Assembly: GCA_005881825.1 (NCBI GenBank)
Contig: VBEO01000069.1
Coordinates: 1-51,939 of the forward strand
Direction of reading: 5' to 3'
From: Chloroflexota bacterium
GTDB taxonomy: Bacteria > Chloroflexota > Dormibacteria > Dormibacterales > Dormibacteraceae
Length of the DNA stretch: 51,939 nt
This document shows positions 35,448 through 42,927 of the stretch, one piece after another; position 1 is the stretch's first letter; each line of letters opens with the position of its first letter. The notes beneath the pieces were generated by a model. That model ran no database searches, was not told the DNA's origin, and saw only the letters and a program-made list of their open reading frames with translations. The position numbers and the translations under genes were made by a program.

Positions 35448-36884
35448 CTACAGCCCCCCGTAGACCACCGACTTCTGCTCGGTGTACTGGTAGAAGGCCT
35501 CCAGGCCGTGCTCCTTCCCGAAGCCCGACTCCTTGGTGCCGCCGAAGGGCAGCTCGTCATGGGCGATCTGTAGCGCGTTGACCCAGGTGTAGCCGGCCTC
35601 CAGCTCCTTGACCGCCCGGTGCGCCGCGGCCATGCTCGAGGTCCAGATCGACGAACCCAGGCCGAAGGGCGAGTTGTTGGCGCGCGCCAGGCCCTCGTCG
35701 AGGTCTTTGATCCGCATCACGGGCAGGGCGGGCCCGAACACCTCCTCGGTCACCATCCGGCTGCCGTCGGGCACGTCGGTGAGGATCGTGGGGTTGATGA
35801 AGTTGCCCTTCTCGTATTCGGAGCCCTCCGGCCGCCCGCCGCCGAACGCGACCTTCGCGCCCTTGTCGAGGGCGTCCTGAACCTGAGCTTCGACCTCGGC
35901 GCGCTGGGTCTCGGTGTGCATCGGACCCATGCGGGTGTCCTTCTCCATCCCGTTGCCCGGCTTCAGCTTCTTGGCCCGCTCGACCAGTCGCTCCAGCAGC
36001 GGCTCGAAGGCCCCCTCCTGGACGTATAGGCGCTTGATGGCCAGGCAGGCCTGGCCGCAGTTGAAGAAGCGGCCGACGGAGATGGCCTTGGCGGCCTCGT
36101 CCAGGTCGGCGTCGTCGAGCACGATGCAGGGGTCGCTCCCACCCAGCTCCAGAACGACCTTCTTGAGGAAGGGTGCGGCCGCCGCCATCACCTTCTTGCC
36201 GGTCGGTGTGGAGCCCGTGAGCGCGACCTTGCGAATGTCCGGGTGGGTGACGATCGCGTTGCCGGTGCTCTGGCCGAGGACAACGTTGACAACGCCCTCG
36301 GGGAGTCCTCCCTCGATCAGCGCCTCGATGCACTTGAGCGTCGCCAGTGGCGTCGTCGATGAGGGCTTGAGCACCACGCAGTTACCCGCCGCTATGGCCG
36401 GCGCCACCTTGTTGGCTGCCAGCGTGAGCGGGAAGTTCCAGGGCACGATGGCGCCGGTGACGCCGATCGGGTTGCGCACCACGAGGCCGTAGGTGCGGGT
36501 GTCCGGCAGCAGCACGTACTCGCCGTGGATCTTGTCCGCCAGGTCGGCGAACCAGGCGATGTTCTCGCCGAAGCGCTGGGCCTCGATCTTGGACTCCAGA
36601 ATGGTCTTGCCCTGCTCCGCAGTGAGCACGGGCGCGATCTCGTCGACCTTGGCCAGCATGTGGGCCGCGGCCTTGTGCAGGATCTTGGCCCGCTCGGCCG
36701 GCGCCAGCTTCGACCAGGACGGGAACGCCTTGCGCGCGGCCTTGGCCGCCCGGTCGACGTCGGCCTCCCCACCCGAGGGAACGCGGTCGACGACCTCGCC
36801 GGTGGCGGGGTTCCGAACTTCATAGGTGTCGCCGGAAGCCGCCTGCGCGCGCTCGCCTTCGATGATCATGGTGGCCATAACCAA
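35448..36884 (-). CDS. NAD(P)-dependent aldehyde dehydrogenase
   Basis: A 478-residue ALDH superfamily enzyme oxidising an aldehyde to the acid. The catalytic Cys is C280 in FNCGQACLAIKR, the general base is E246 in VLELGGSDP, the cofactor region is VPWNFPLTLAANK, and LTGSTPTGK follows the GxGxxxG pattern. The C-terminal PFGGTKESGFGKEHG is typical. The profile resembles succinate-semialdehyde or broad-range ALDHs; the substrate is not determined. It diverges from the enoyl-CoA hydratase gene with 22 bp between. Confidence 0.94.
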   Translation of the reverse strand: MVMATMIIEGERAQAASGDTYEVRNPATGEVVDRVPSGGEADVDRAAKAARKAFPSWSKLAPAERAKILHKAAAHMLAKVDEIAPVLTAEQGKTILESKIEAQRFGENIAWFADLADKIHGEYVLLPDTRTYGLVVRNPIGVTGAIVPWNFPLTLAANKVAPAIAAGNCVVLKPSSTTPLATLKCIEALIEGGLPEGVVNVVLGQSTGNAIVTHPDIRKVALTGSTPTGKKVMAAAAPFLKKVVLELGGSDPCIVLDDADLDEAAKAISVGRFFNCGQACLAIKRLYVQEGAFEPLLERLVERAKKLKPGNGMEKDTRMGPMHTETQRAEVEAQVQDALDKGAKVAFGGGRPEGSEYEKGNFINPTILTDVPDGSRMVTEEVFGPALPVMRIKDLDEGLARANNSPFGLGSSIWTSSMAAAHRAVKELEAGYTWVNALQIAHDELPFGGTKESGFGKEHGLEAFYQYTEQKSVVYGGL

Positions 36885-36906
36885 CTAATTATCCGGAGGT
36901 GGCGGA

Positions 36907-37683
36907 ATGGCCGTGAGATTGGAGCGGGAAGGCGCAGTCGGGGTGATCACGCTGGATCGGCCTCCCGCCAACAGCTACGACTACGACTTCCTGCGCGAGT
37001 TCGGCGCGGCCGTCGACGACGCCCGCGTCGACGAGGACATCCGCGCGGTGGTGATCGCCAGCGCCGCCGAGAAGTTCTTCTGCGCGGGAGCCGACCTGAA
37101 GGCCTTCCAGGCCGGCTCCGCGAGGCGGCGGGCAGCCACCACGGTGCTCGGCCACGAGGTCTTCCGCAAGCTCGAGAACACACCCATGATCGTCGTGGCC
37201 GCGATCGCCGGTCATGCCCTGGGCGGCGGCCTCGAGATGGCGATGGCCTGCGACCTCCGCTTCGCGGCCCGCGGCGGCTACAAGCTGGGGCTCACCGAGA
37301 CCAACCTCGGCCTCTTCCCGGGCAACGGCGGCACCCAGCGCCTGCCCCGCATCGTCGGCCTCTCACGCGGCATCGACCTGATCTCCCGCGGCACCACCTT
37401 CGGCCCTGAGGAGGCCGAGGCCTTCGGGCTTGTCGACCGCCTGTTTGACGACGCCGAGGCCTGTCGAACCGGGGCCATCCAGTACGCGGCCGAGATCGCC
37501 GAGCGCGCCACCGAGGCGATCGGGCGTGCCAAGGTGGCTGCCGTGGCCGGCTTCGGGGCGCCGCTCGACCTGGGCCTGGCGATCGAGCGGGAGGCGATCG
37601 CGCGCATCTTCGTCAGCGAGGACGCCGACGAGGGCATCCGGGCCTTCAACGAGAAGCGGGCGCCGTCCTATCGGGGCCGGTGA
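36907..37683 (+). CDS. Enoyl-CoA hydratase/isomerase family protein
   Basis: A 258-residue crotonase. The oxyanion loop is FCAGADLKAFQAG, the second loop ALGGGLEMAMACDLRFAA, and the catalytic Glu region LTETNLGLFPGNGGTQRLPRIVG. Only one of the two catalytic Glu positions of hydratases is clear, so isomerase or other crotonase chemistry is possible. ATG 36907 has GGAGGTGG upstream. The 3' end overlaps the convergent flavin monooxygenase gene by 38 bp. Confidence 0.93.
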   Translation: MAVRLEREGAVGVITLDRPPANSYDYDFLREFGAAVDDARVDEDIRAVVIASAAEKFFCAGADLKAFQAGSARRRAATTVLGHEVFRKLENTPMIVVAAIAGHALGGGLEMAMACDLRFAARGGYKLGLTETNLGLFPGNGGTQRLPRIVGLSRGIDLISRGTTFGPEEAEAFGLVDRLFDDAEACRTGAIQYAAEIAERATEAIGRAKVAAVAGFGAPLDLGLAIEREAIARIFVSEDADEGIRAFNEKRAPSYRGR

Positions 37684-38893
37684 CGCCAGCGCTGGCGGCG
37701 ACGTGGCGGGCGACGATGGCCGCGTCCTCCCCCACGCCCCACATCAAGGAGGACTTGCGCGTGCGCAGGAAGTGCACGCCCACGAAGTAGAGGCCGGGCA
37801 CCGCCTCGCAGACGCCGTCTGGGGCCAGCGGGAAACCGAGGTCGTCGAAAGCCGGGAGCTGCACCCAGCGCTGGTAGTCCGGGCGGAAGCCGGAGGTGAA
37901 GATCACCGCCGCCAGCTCCGCCAGCTTCACGTCTGAGGGCGCCTCGGCGCGAAACGGCGGGGGGTCGGGCAGCTGGGGCGGCCGCAGGCCTTTTGGGGGC
38001 AGCTGCTCGTACAGCGCCCGCCGGACGTCGGCGTAGCGGGCGTCGCCGAAAGCCACCGACGCCGCGAGGTCATCAGCGAAGCGCGCTCGACCGCCTTCCA
38101 CTGCCGCGAGCCGGCCGCACAGGCGAACGCCCATGCCCTGGAGGACCCGATAGTTCAGATCGTGGCCCCCGTCGCGGCCGGAGAGCTGGATGTTTCCCGC
38201 CAGGCGCGCGGCCGGTGAAGGCAGGGCGCTGAGCGGCGTTTCGAACCAGGTGGTCTCCGCCATCCAGGTCACCATGTCTCGGCCCTCGGCCCGGCGTGGA
38301 CCCCAGGGCGCCCGGCCACAGGCCAGGAAGACCTCTCGGCCGGACTCCCGCAGCTCCTCTGCCAGCTGGCAGCCCGTCTGGCCGCTGCCGACGATCAGGA
38401 CGGCGCCTCGCGGCAGGCCGTCCGCGTTTCGGTAGCCTTCGGCGTCGATGACCAGCAGGTCGGGCGGAAACGCGTCGGCTACGGCCGGGCGGTGGGGCCG
38501 CTGGTAGGCACCGGTGGCAAGCACCACCTGGTCGGCCTCGACGTCACCCGCCGACGTGCGCAGCCGGAACCGGGGCCCGGAGCGTTCCAGGCTGCTCACC
38601 TCGGCGCCTTCCTGCACCGGCGCGCCGAACGACGCTGCGTAGCGCTCGAGGTAGCGCACGACCTCGTCGCGGTGGTCGAAGCCCTCCGGCGCATCGCCGT
38701 CGTAGGGCATGCCGGGCAGCGACCGCGTCCAGTTGGGAGTCACGAAGCAGAAGCTGTCCCAGCGGCCGCGCCAGGTCTCGCCGACCCGGCGCCGCTCCAG
38801 CACGGTGTGCTCGACTCCCAGGCCGGCCAGCTCGTGGCTGACGGCCAGGCCGGCCTGCCCTCCCCCGACGACGACGACCCCCGGCTCGCCCAA
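37646..38893 (-). CDS. FAD-dependent NAD(P)-binding monooxygenase (CzcO/FMO type)
   Basis: A 415-residue flavoprotein. The FAD loop VVVVGGGQAGLAVSHEL is at the N-terminus, VLATGAYQRPHRP is the GD-like/ATG motif, and VLIVGSGQTGCQLAEEL is the NADPH loop near residue 170. The end GLYFVGVHFLRTRKSSL-MGVGEDAAI fits flavin-containing monooxygenases of the CzcO group. The start is TTG 38893. It belongs to a run of minus-strand genes with peptidase E (12 bp gap) and eis. The substrate is unknown. Confidence 0.88.
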   Translation of the reverse strand: MGEPGVVVVGGGQAGLAVSHELAGLGVEHTVLERRRVGETWRGRWDSFCFVTPNWTRSLPGMPYDGDAPEGFDHRDEVVRYLERYAASFGAPVQEGAEVSSLERSGPRFRLRTSAGDVEADQVVLATGAYQRPHRPAVADAFPPDLLVIDAEGYRNADGLPRGAVLIVGSGQTGCQLAEELRESGREVFLACGRAPWGPRRAEGRDMVTWMAETTWFETPLSALPSPAARLAGNIQLSGRDGGHDLNYRVLQGMGVRLCGRLAAVEGGRARFADDLAASVAFGDARYADVRRALYEQLPPKGLRPPQLPDPPPFRAEAPSDVKLAELAAVIFTSGFRPDYQRWVQLPAFDDLGFPLAPDGVCEAVPGLYFVGVHFLRTRKSSLMWGVGEDAAIVARHVAASAGVTGPDRTAPASR

Positions 38894-38905
38894 GGCGCGC
38901 AGATC

Positions 38906-39613
38906 CTACGCCGGGAAACCGCGCACGAGTCGTGCCGGCTCCACCGGCGTCTCACGGGCGCGCTCGCCGTCGCGCTCCACCCGGTAGGCGCGGGCGTCCG
39001 GCCGCGAGGCGACGACCTCGGCCAGCTCGGCGCCGCGGTAGAGGAGAGCGGCGCCGTCGTCGCAGGCGTAGCCGGCCGGTAGCTCGCCCGAGCCCACCAG
39101 CCGCGTGTAGACCGGGCGCCGCTGCACCTCGCCGTCATAGTGCGGGCAGTTGCTGCCCGGCAGCCAGCCCAGGCAGCCGTGGATCGGCTGCAGCTCCGGT
39201 CCGTAGGAATCGGTCACCCCCGACTCGAACCAGCAGAGCGAGCCGGCGCTGACCCCTCCCAGCACCACGCCGCGCTCCCAGGCATCCCGCAGGGCCGAGT
39301 CGACGCCGTGCAGCCGCCAGATCGCGAGCATGTTGAGGGTGTTGCCGCCGCCCACCCAGATCGCGTCCTGGTCGAGCAGCACCTCACGCACGTCGCCCTG
39401 GCGCCGGAAAAGCGGCAGGTGGCTGACCCGAGCGTGGCGGCCGAACACCTCATAGAAGCGGACGATGCTGTACTCGGACTCGGCGCCGGCGGTCGGAATG
39501 AAGCACAGCCGCGGATGGGAGGCGCCGCTCAGCTCGAGCAGCAGCTTCTCCATGGGCGCGGTGGGGTCGCCAAAGAAGCTCCCCCCGCCCGCGGCGAGGA
39601 TGGTGGGTGTCAC
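38906..39613 (-). CDS. Peptidase E (S51)-type serine peptidase
   Basis: A 235-residue S51 protein (Asp-specific dipeptidase E/cyanophycinase group). The nucleophile is S122 in LGGVSAGSLCW, and the supporting His is in NCPHYDGE. IWVGGGNTLNMLAIW is the conserved turn before it. The start is GTG 39613, which lies just beyond a palindromic hairpin. Peptide substrate cannot be told; an alpha-aspartyl dipeptidase or a sporulation-type E protein is possible. Confidence 0.88.
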   Translation of the reverse strand: MTPTILAAGGGSFFGDPTAPMEKLLLELSGASHPRLCFIPTAGAESEYSIVRFYEVFGRHARVSHLPLFRRQGDVREVLLDQDAIWVGGGNTLNMLAIWRLHGVDSALRDAWERGVVLGGVSAGSLCWFESGVTDSYGPELQPIHGCLGWLPGSNCPHYDGEVQRRPVYTRLVGSGELPAGYACDDGAALLYRGAELAEVVASRPDARAYRVERDGERARETPVEPARLVRGFPA

Positions 39614-39619
39614 AGGGGC

Positions 39620-39647
39620 CCCCGAAAAATCGCCAGATTTTTTGGGG
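39620..39647 (-). repeat. Palindromic hairpin, family 2, copy 2 (post-eis)
   Basis: CCCCG-AAAAATC-GCCA-GATTTTT-TGGGG: a 12-bp stem (one G-T pair) with a 4-nt loop, starting 3 bases after the eis stop on the minus strand. It shares core and flanks with 5396-5421. It contains T-runs within the stem, so it may work as a terminator. Confidence 0.68.
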
Positions 39648-39650
39648 ATA

Positions 39651-40859
39651 TCAGAAATGGGTCGGGCACCAGGGTGACGGCGCGCTGGCGAACATGGCCT
39701 CGGCTCGCTGCAGCGCGCCCGCTTTCAGCTCCTGCACGCGGCCGGCGGCGGCGAGTGTGGTCCAACGATTCCCGCCCAGGTAGGTAGCTCCCAGGTCGGC
39801 GGCGTCCAGGGCGAGATCGGCATCGCCGTCGGAGCGCCGGCAGTCGCCGCCTTCGAGGCGCCAGCGGCCCGCGTTCCAGGGACAGAACTCGTCCCGGACG
39901 TCGAGCGTCAGCGTCCCGTCCGCGGCGTACGAGCGGCAGCTCAGGGCGCGGCCCACGTCGACCAGGCGCACCCAAAGGCCGTCATAGAGGGAGACTCGAG
40001 CGGCGCGGGCATCGGCCAGCAGGTGGCGCACCGGATCCTCTGAGGATCGCGCGGCCGACTCCACGCGGCTCATCAGGTCGACGTCCAGGCAGAAGCGCCA
40101 CAGGGCGGCCGTGGCCGCCGGGGTCGCACCCATCAGGTCGAGCACGAACAGCGTCCCCGCCGGGTCCTCCTCGTGCCAGCGGGCCTGTACCTGGTAGACG
40201 GCAAAGCCGTCCGGACCTCGCTCGTCCTGGTGCACCAGGAAGGACGAGGGTCCGCGATCCTGGCGCGGGTCGGGCGGATCGAGGACGCGCGCCTCCCAGT
40301 AGGCGGCCGAGCGGGTGACGGCCCCCGGCTGCTCACGCCGGAGCCGCTCATAGAGCTCGGGCAGCACCTTGAGTGCGGCCTTGGGATCGAGCAGCTGGAG
40401 GCCACCCTGGGCGACCGGCTCGCGGAATGCGGAGCGGTCGCGAGCGATGACGAGGTGGCTGTGCCAGGTGCCCACGCCATAGCCGAAGCGGCCGTAGATC
40501 GGCGCCTGAGAGGCGTAGAGCGCAGCCAGCGGCTCACCGCGGGCATGGATATCGTCGAGCTGCCGGCGCATGAGGGCGCGGAGCACGCCCTGCCGCCGGT
40601 GGGTGGGCGCCACCGAGACCCCCGTCACGCCCGCCGTCGGCACCTCGCCGCCGGGCACAGACATGCGCAGGCTGAAAACCCCGGCCGTGCCCACGATCTG
40701 CTTGTCCTCGGAGGCGACAAGGGCGCGCTCGAGCTCGGTCATGGCGAGGTTGCGCGAAAGCCGCTCGGGCTCCGGCGGACGCCCTGTAAAGGCCCGGCTG
40801 AGCTGCTCGAAGTAGGCGGGCATCTCCTTTTCGGCGGGAATCCGTATCTCGATGGTCAC
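39651..40859 (-). CDS. eis: Eis-family GNAT N-acetyltransferase
   Basis: A 402-residue protein of the Eis/enhanced-intracellular-survival family: two tandem GNAT-like domains plus an SCP2-like C-terminal domain. The acetyl-CoA site is VSVAPTHRRQGVLRALMR in domain 1, followed by YGRFGYGVGTW. The conserved C-terminus CPTHF ends the chain; in Eis the terminal carboxylate helps catalysis. Such enzymes acetylate multiple amines of aminoglycosides or other amines. The start overlaps the CoA-transferase beta stop by 4 bp (ATGA). Confidence 0.92.
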   Translation of the reverse strand: MTIEIRIPAEKEMPAYFEQLSRAFTGRPPEPERLSRNLAMTELERALVASEDKQIVGTAGVFSLRMSVPGGEVPTAGVTGVSVAPTHRRQGVLRALMRRQLDDIHARGEPLAALYASQAPIYGRFGYGVGTWHSHLVIARDRSAFREPVAQGGLQLLDPKAALKVLPELYERLRREQPGAVTRSAAYWEARVLDPPDPRQDRGPSSFLVHQDERGPDGFAVYQVQARWHEEDPAGTLFVLDLMGATPAATAALWRFCLDVDLMSRVESAARSSEDPVRHLLADARAARVSLYDGLWVRLVDVGRALSCRSYAADGTLTLDVRDEFCPWNAGRWRLEGGDCRRSDGDADLALDAADLGATYLGGNRWTTLAAAGRVQELKAGALQRAEAMFASAPSPWCPTHF

Positions 40860-41517
40860 TCGCGGGCCCCAGTCCAGAACCCTTCGGGATCGAGGCGCCT
40901 GATCTGCTCCAGCTCCAGGGCGCTGGGCGGCTCGGTCTCGCCGCAGGTCTCGGAGACCCGCAGGTCCCAGGCCGTCTCCGCTTTGACCTCTTCGACCGTG
41001 TGCCCGGGGTGAACGGAGGCCAGCATCGCCTCACCGCCTTCTGGGGGGAAGCGCATTACCGCCAGCGTGGTGACGATGGCCGCCGGGCCGCCGCCGAGGA
41101 GGCCGTGGCGGCGACGCCAGCCTGGAGTGCCGTCGCCGTGGCCGGGAGATGTCACGTAGGAGACCCGCTCCACCAACCTGCGCCTCTCGTGGCTCATCAA
41201 GGTCACCCAGCGCCGGGACAGGATGGCGATGTCGGCCCCGCCCCCACTCCCCGGAAGTTTGACCTGGGGCTGGGCGCGGTCGCCGATGTAGGAGGTGTTG
41301 AGGTTGCCGCAGCGGTCCACCTCCGCACCCCCGATGAAGCCGAGGTCGGCCAGGCCCTGGGCCAGCAGGGACATCACGTTCGACATCCGCGTCGACCAGA
41401 GCGCGCGCACGACGTTGGGCGGGTCGCCCATGGTGCCCAGAAAAGCCTCGGCGGGCGAGTCGCGCAGGAGTCCCAGCTCGAAGAGAGCCCGCGCATTTGG
41501 GCCGTGTAGCTACTCAT
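40856..41517 (-). pseudogene. CoA-transferase subunit B, frame broken with an internal gap
   Basis: The start is ATG 41517 (MSSYTAQ, overlapping the subunit A stop), as usual for these beta subunits. After about 8 codons the frame fails. The rest of the protein, ALFELGLLRDSPAEAF, GDPPNVVRALWSTR, GFIGGAEVDRCGNLNTS, PGSGGGADIA and HPGHTVEEV, is in another frame down to 40856. About 40-50 residues of the N-terminal domain present in homologs are missing near 41490. The shorter frame starting at ATG 41431 would make a truncated protein. It is either a disrupted gene or bases lost in assembly. Subunit A next door is intact. Confidence 0.8.
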
Positions 41518-42385
41518 CGCCGTAGTCCACCGGCGCGCTGAAGAGGTGGCGGCTGATGCGCAACGTCGGGTCGACCCGCTGCAGATAGGCCTTGCGGTCG
41601 GGCATCTCCAGCACCCACTCCCGCAGCCATCCCGCAAAACCTTCGGCCGTGCGCGAGCGGCTCGCGTACTCGCGGTGGGCGGCATGGTCGCGCTTCCAGA
41701 AGCCCTGCAAAGGGGCCGGGTGGGTGCCGCCGGGCTCGTGCACCACCGCCACCACCTTGGTTTCCGGGAGCAGGACCCGGTTCGGATCGGAGAGGGTGAC
41801 CTCGCTCGGGACCAGCTCCTCGCAGCACAGGATCACGCGCTCGGCCGCGAGCCCCGCCTCCTCGCTGATACCCATCGGGCCCCACGCGTGGGCCCGGCCC
41901 GCGGCGTCCGCGCGCTGCACGTGGAGAATGGTCACGTCCGGCTTGACCGGCTGCACCCGCACCCAGCCGTCCTCCGGCACCAGGTCTGGATTCCCCGAAG
42001 GGATGTCGCTGCCCAGCAGCGTGCGCGTCGGCATGAAGGGCGCGTTCCAGGCCGCGGCCCAGAGCGCCAGCGAGATCGAGAAGTTGGAATGGTCTCGGAT
42101 CTCGAGGGAGCGTGGCACGCCTCTTTCGGCGGCCCGGCGGTAGCAGTGGCCGAGTCCCTCGGAGACGTTGCCGACCCAGGCGGCGACCACGCGACCCACG
42201 CAGCCGGCGCCGATGAGCTGGTCGAAGAGGGCGTCGCTGATGGGTCCCACCAGTGTCAGGTCGCGCCGGCCCTGGCGGATCAGCTCGTGGCCGGCGGCGA
42301 AGGGGATGGCCGGCTCCAAACAGGTGCCCATGGCGACCGCGGCGCCGTCCGCGACGAACCTCGCCACGGCCTCGCGCATGGTCAT
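41510..42385 (-). CDS. CoA-transferase subunit A (family I, GctA/IpdA-like)
   Basis: A 291-residue alpha subunit of a family I CoA-transferase, which moves CoA between carboxylates. Visible: MREAVARFVADGAAVAMGT (N-terminal glycine-type loop), HELIRQGRRDLTLVGPISD, VRVQPVKPDVTILHVQRAD and GISEEAGLAAERVILCCEELV. In heterodimers the catalytic Glu is on subunit B, which is broken here. The start is ATG 42385, 38 bp from the divergent Hcr-type operon, so activation of an aromatic acid to its CoA ester is a plausible role (inference from position). Confidence 0.85.
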   Translation of the reverse strand: MTMREAVARFVADGAAVAMGTCLEPAIPFAAGHELIRQGRRDLTLVGPISDALFDQLIGAGCVGRVVAAWVGNVSEGLGHCYRRAAERGVPRSLEIRDHSNFSISLALWAAAWNAPFMPTRTLLGSDIPSGNPDLVPEDGWVRVQPVKPDVTILHVQRADAAGRAHAWGPMGISEEAGLAAERVILCCEELVPSEVTLSDPNRVLLPETKVVAVVHEPGGTHPAPLQGFWKRDHAAHREYASRSRTAEGFAGWLREWVLEMPDRKAYLQRVDPTLRISRHLFSAPVDYGDE

Positions 42386-42423
42386 GACCTTGGTGGGCGG
42401 GATCAGCGAAGGATAATCGGGCG

Positions 42424-42927
42424 ATGGCAGGCCTCCTGAACGAGCTCGACCGGCCGGTGGACAGGCGGGTGCTCGTGCTGAGGGTGAACGGTGAGGACCA
42501 CCAGCTGCTGCTGCCCGTGCACAAGACGCTGCTTGAGGTACTGCGCGAGGACCTCGGTCTCACCGGCACCAAGCACGGCTGCGAGCTCGGCGAGTGCGGC
42601 ACCTGCACTGTCCTGGTGGCGGGGGAGCCGCAGCTCAGCTGCCTGGTGCTGCCGGTCCAGCTGGGCGGTCGGGAAGTGACGACGGTCGAGGGGCTGACGG
42701 CCGGCTCCGAGCTGACACCGCTGCAGCGGGCCTTCGCCGACCTCGGAGCTGCCCAGTGCGGGTACTGCACGCCGGGCATGCTGCTGAGCGCCACCGCTCT
42801 TTTGCGCAGCAATCCCAAACCGAATGCCACCGAGATCAGGGAGGCGCTGGCCGGCAACCTCTGCCGCTGCACCGGCTACTCCAAGATCGTGGAAGCCGTC
42901 GAGCTGGCAGCCTCGGGCCGTGGCTGA
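42424..42927 (+). CDS. hcrC: Xanthine oxidase-family [2Fe-2S] subunit, Hcr gamma type
   Basis: A 167-residue two-cluster iron-sulfur subunit. The plant-type [2Fe-2S] motif is CELGECGTC (C53, C58, C61) and the second helical cluster motif is QCGYCTPGM plus NLCRCTGY. It relays electrons between the Mo centre and FAD or the extra Fe-S cluster. ATG 42424. The stop overlaps the GTG start of the large subunit by 8 bp. The gene order small-large-FAD and the neighbouring subunit features point to 4-hydroxybenzoyl-CoA reductase rather than xanthine dehydrogenase. Confidence 0.93.
   Translation: MAGLLNELDRPVDRRVLVLRVNGEDHQLLLPVHKTLLEVLREDLGLTGTKHGCELGECGTCTVLVAGEPQLSCLVLPVQLGGREVTTVEGLTAGSELTPLQRAFADLGAAQCGYCTPGMLLSATALLRSNPKPNATEIREALAGNLCRCTGYSKIVEAVELAASGRG

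Noticed and set aside
37646-37683. 38-bp overlap of enoyl-CoA hydratase and monooxygenase ends, considered as an annotation error
   Set aside because: Both C-termini look genuine; convergent overlaps of this size recur in this window.
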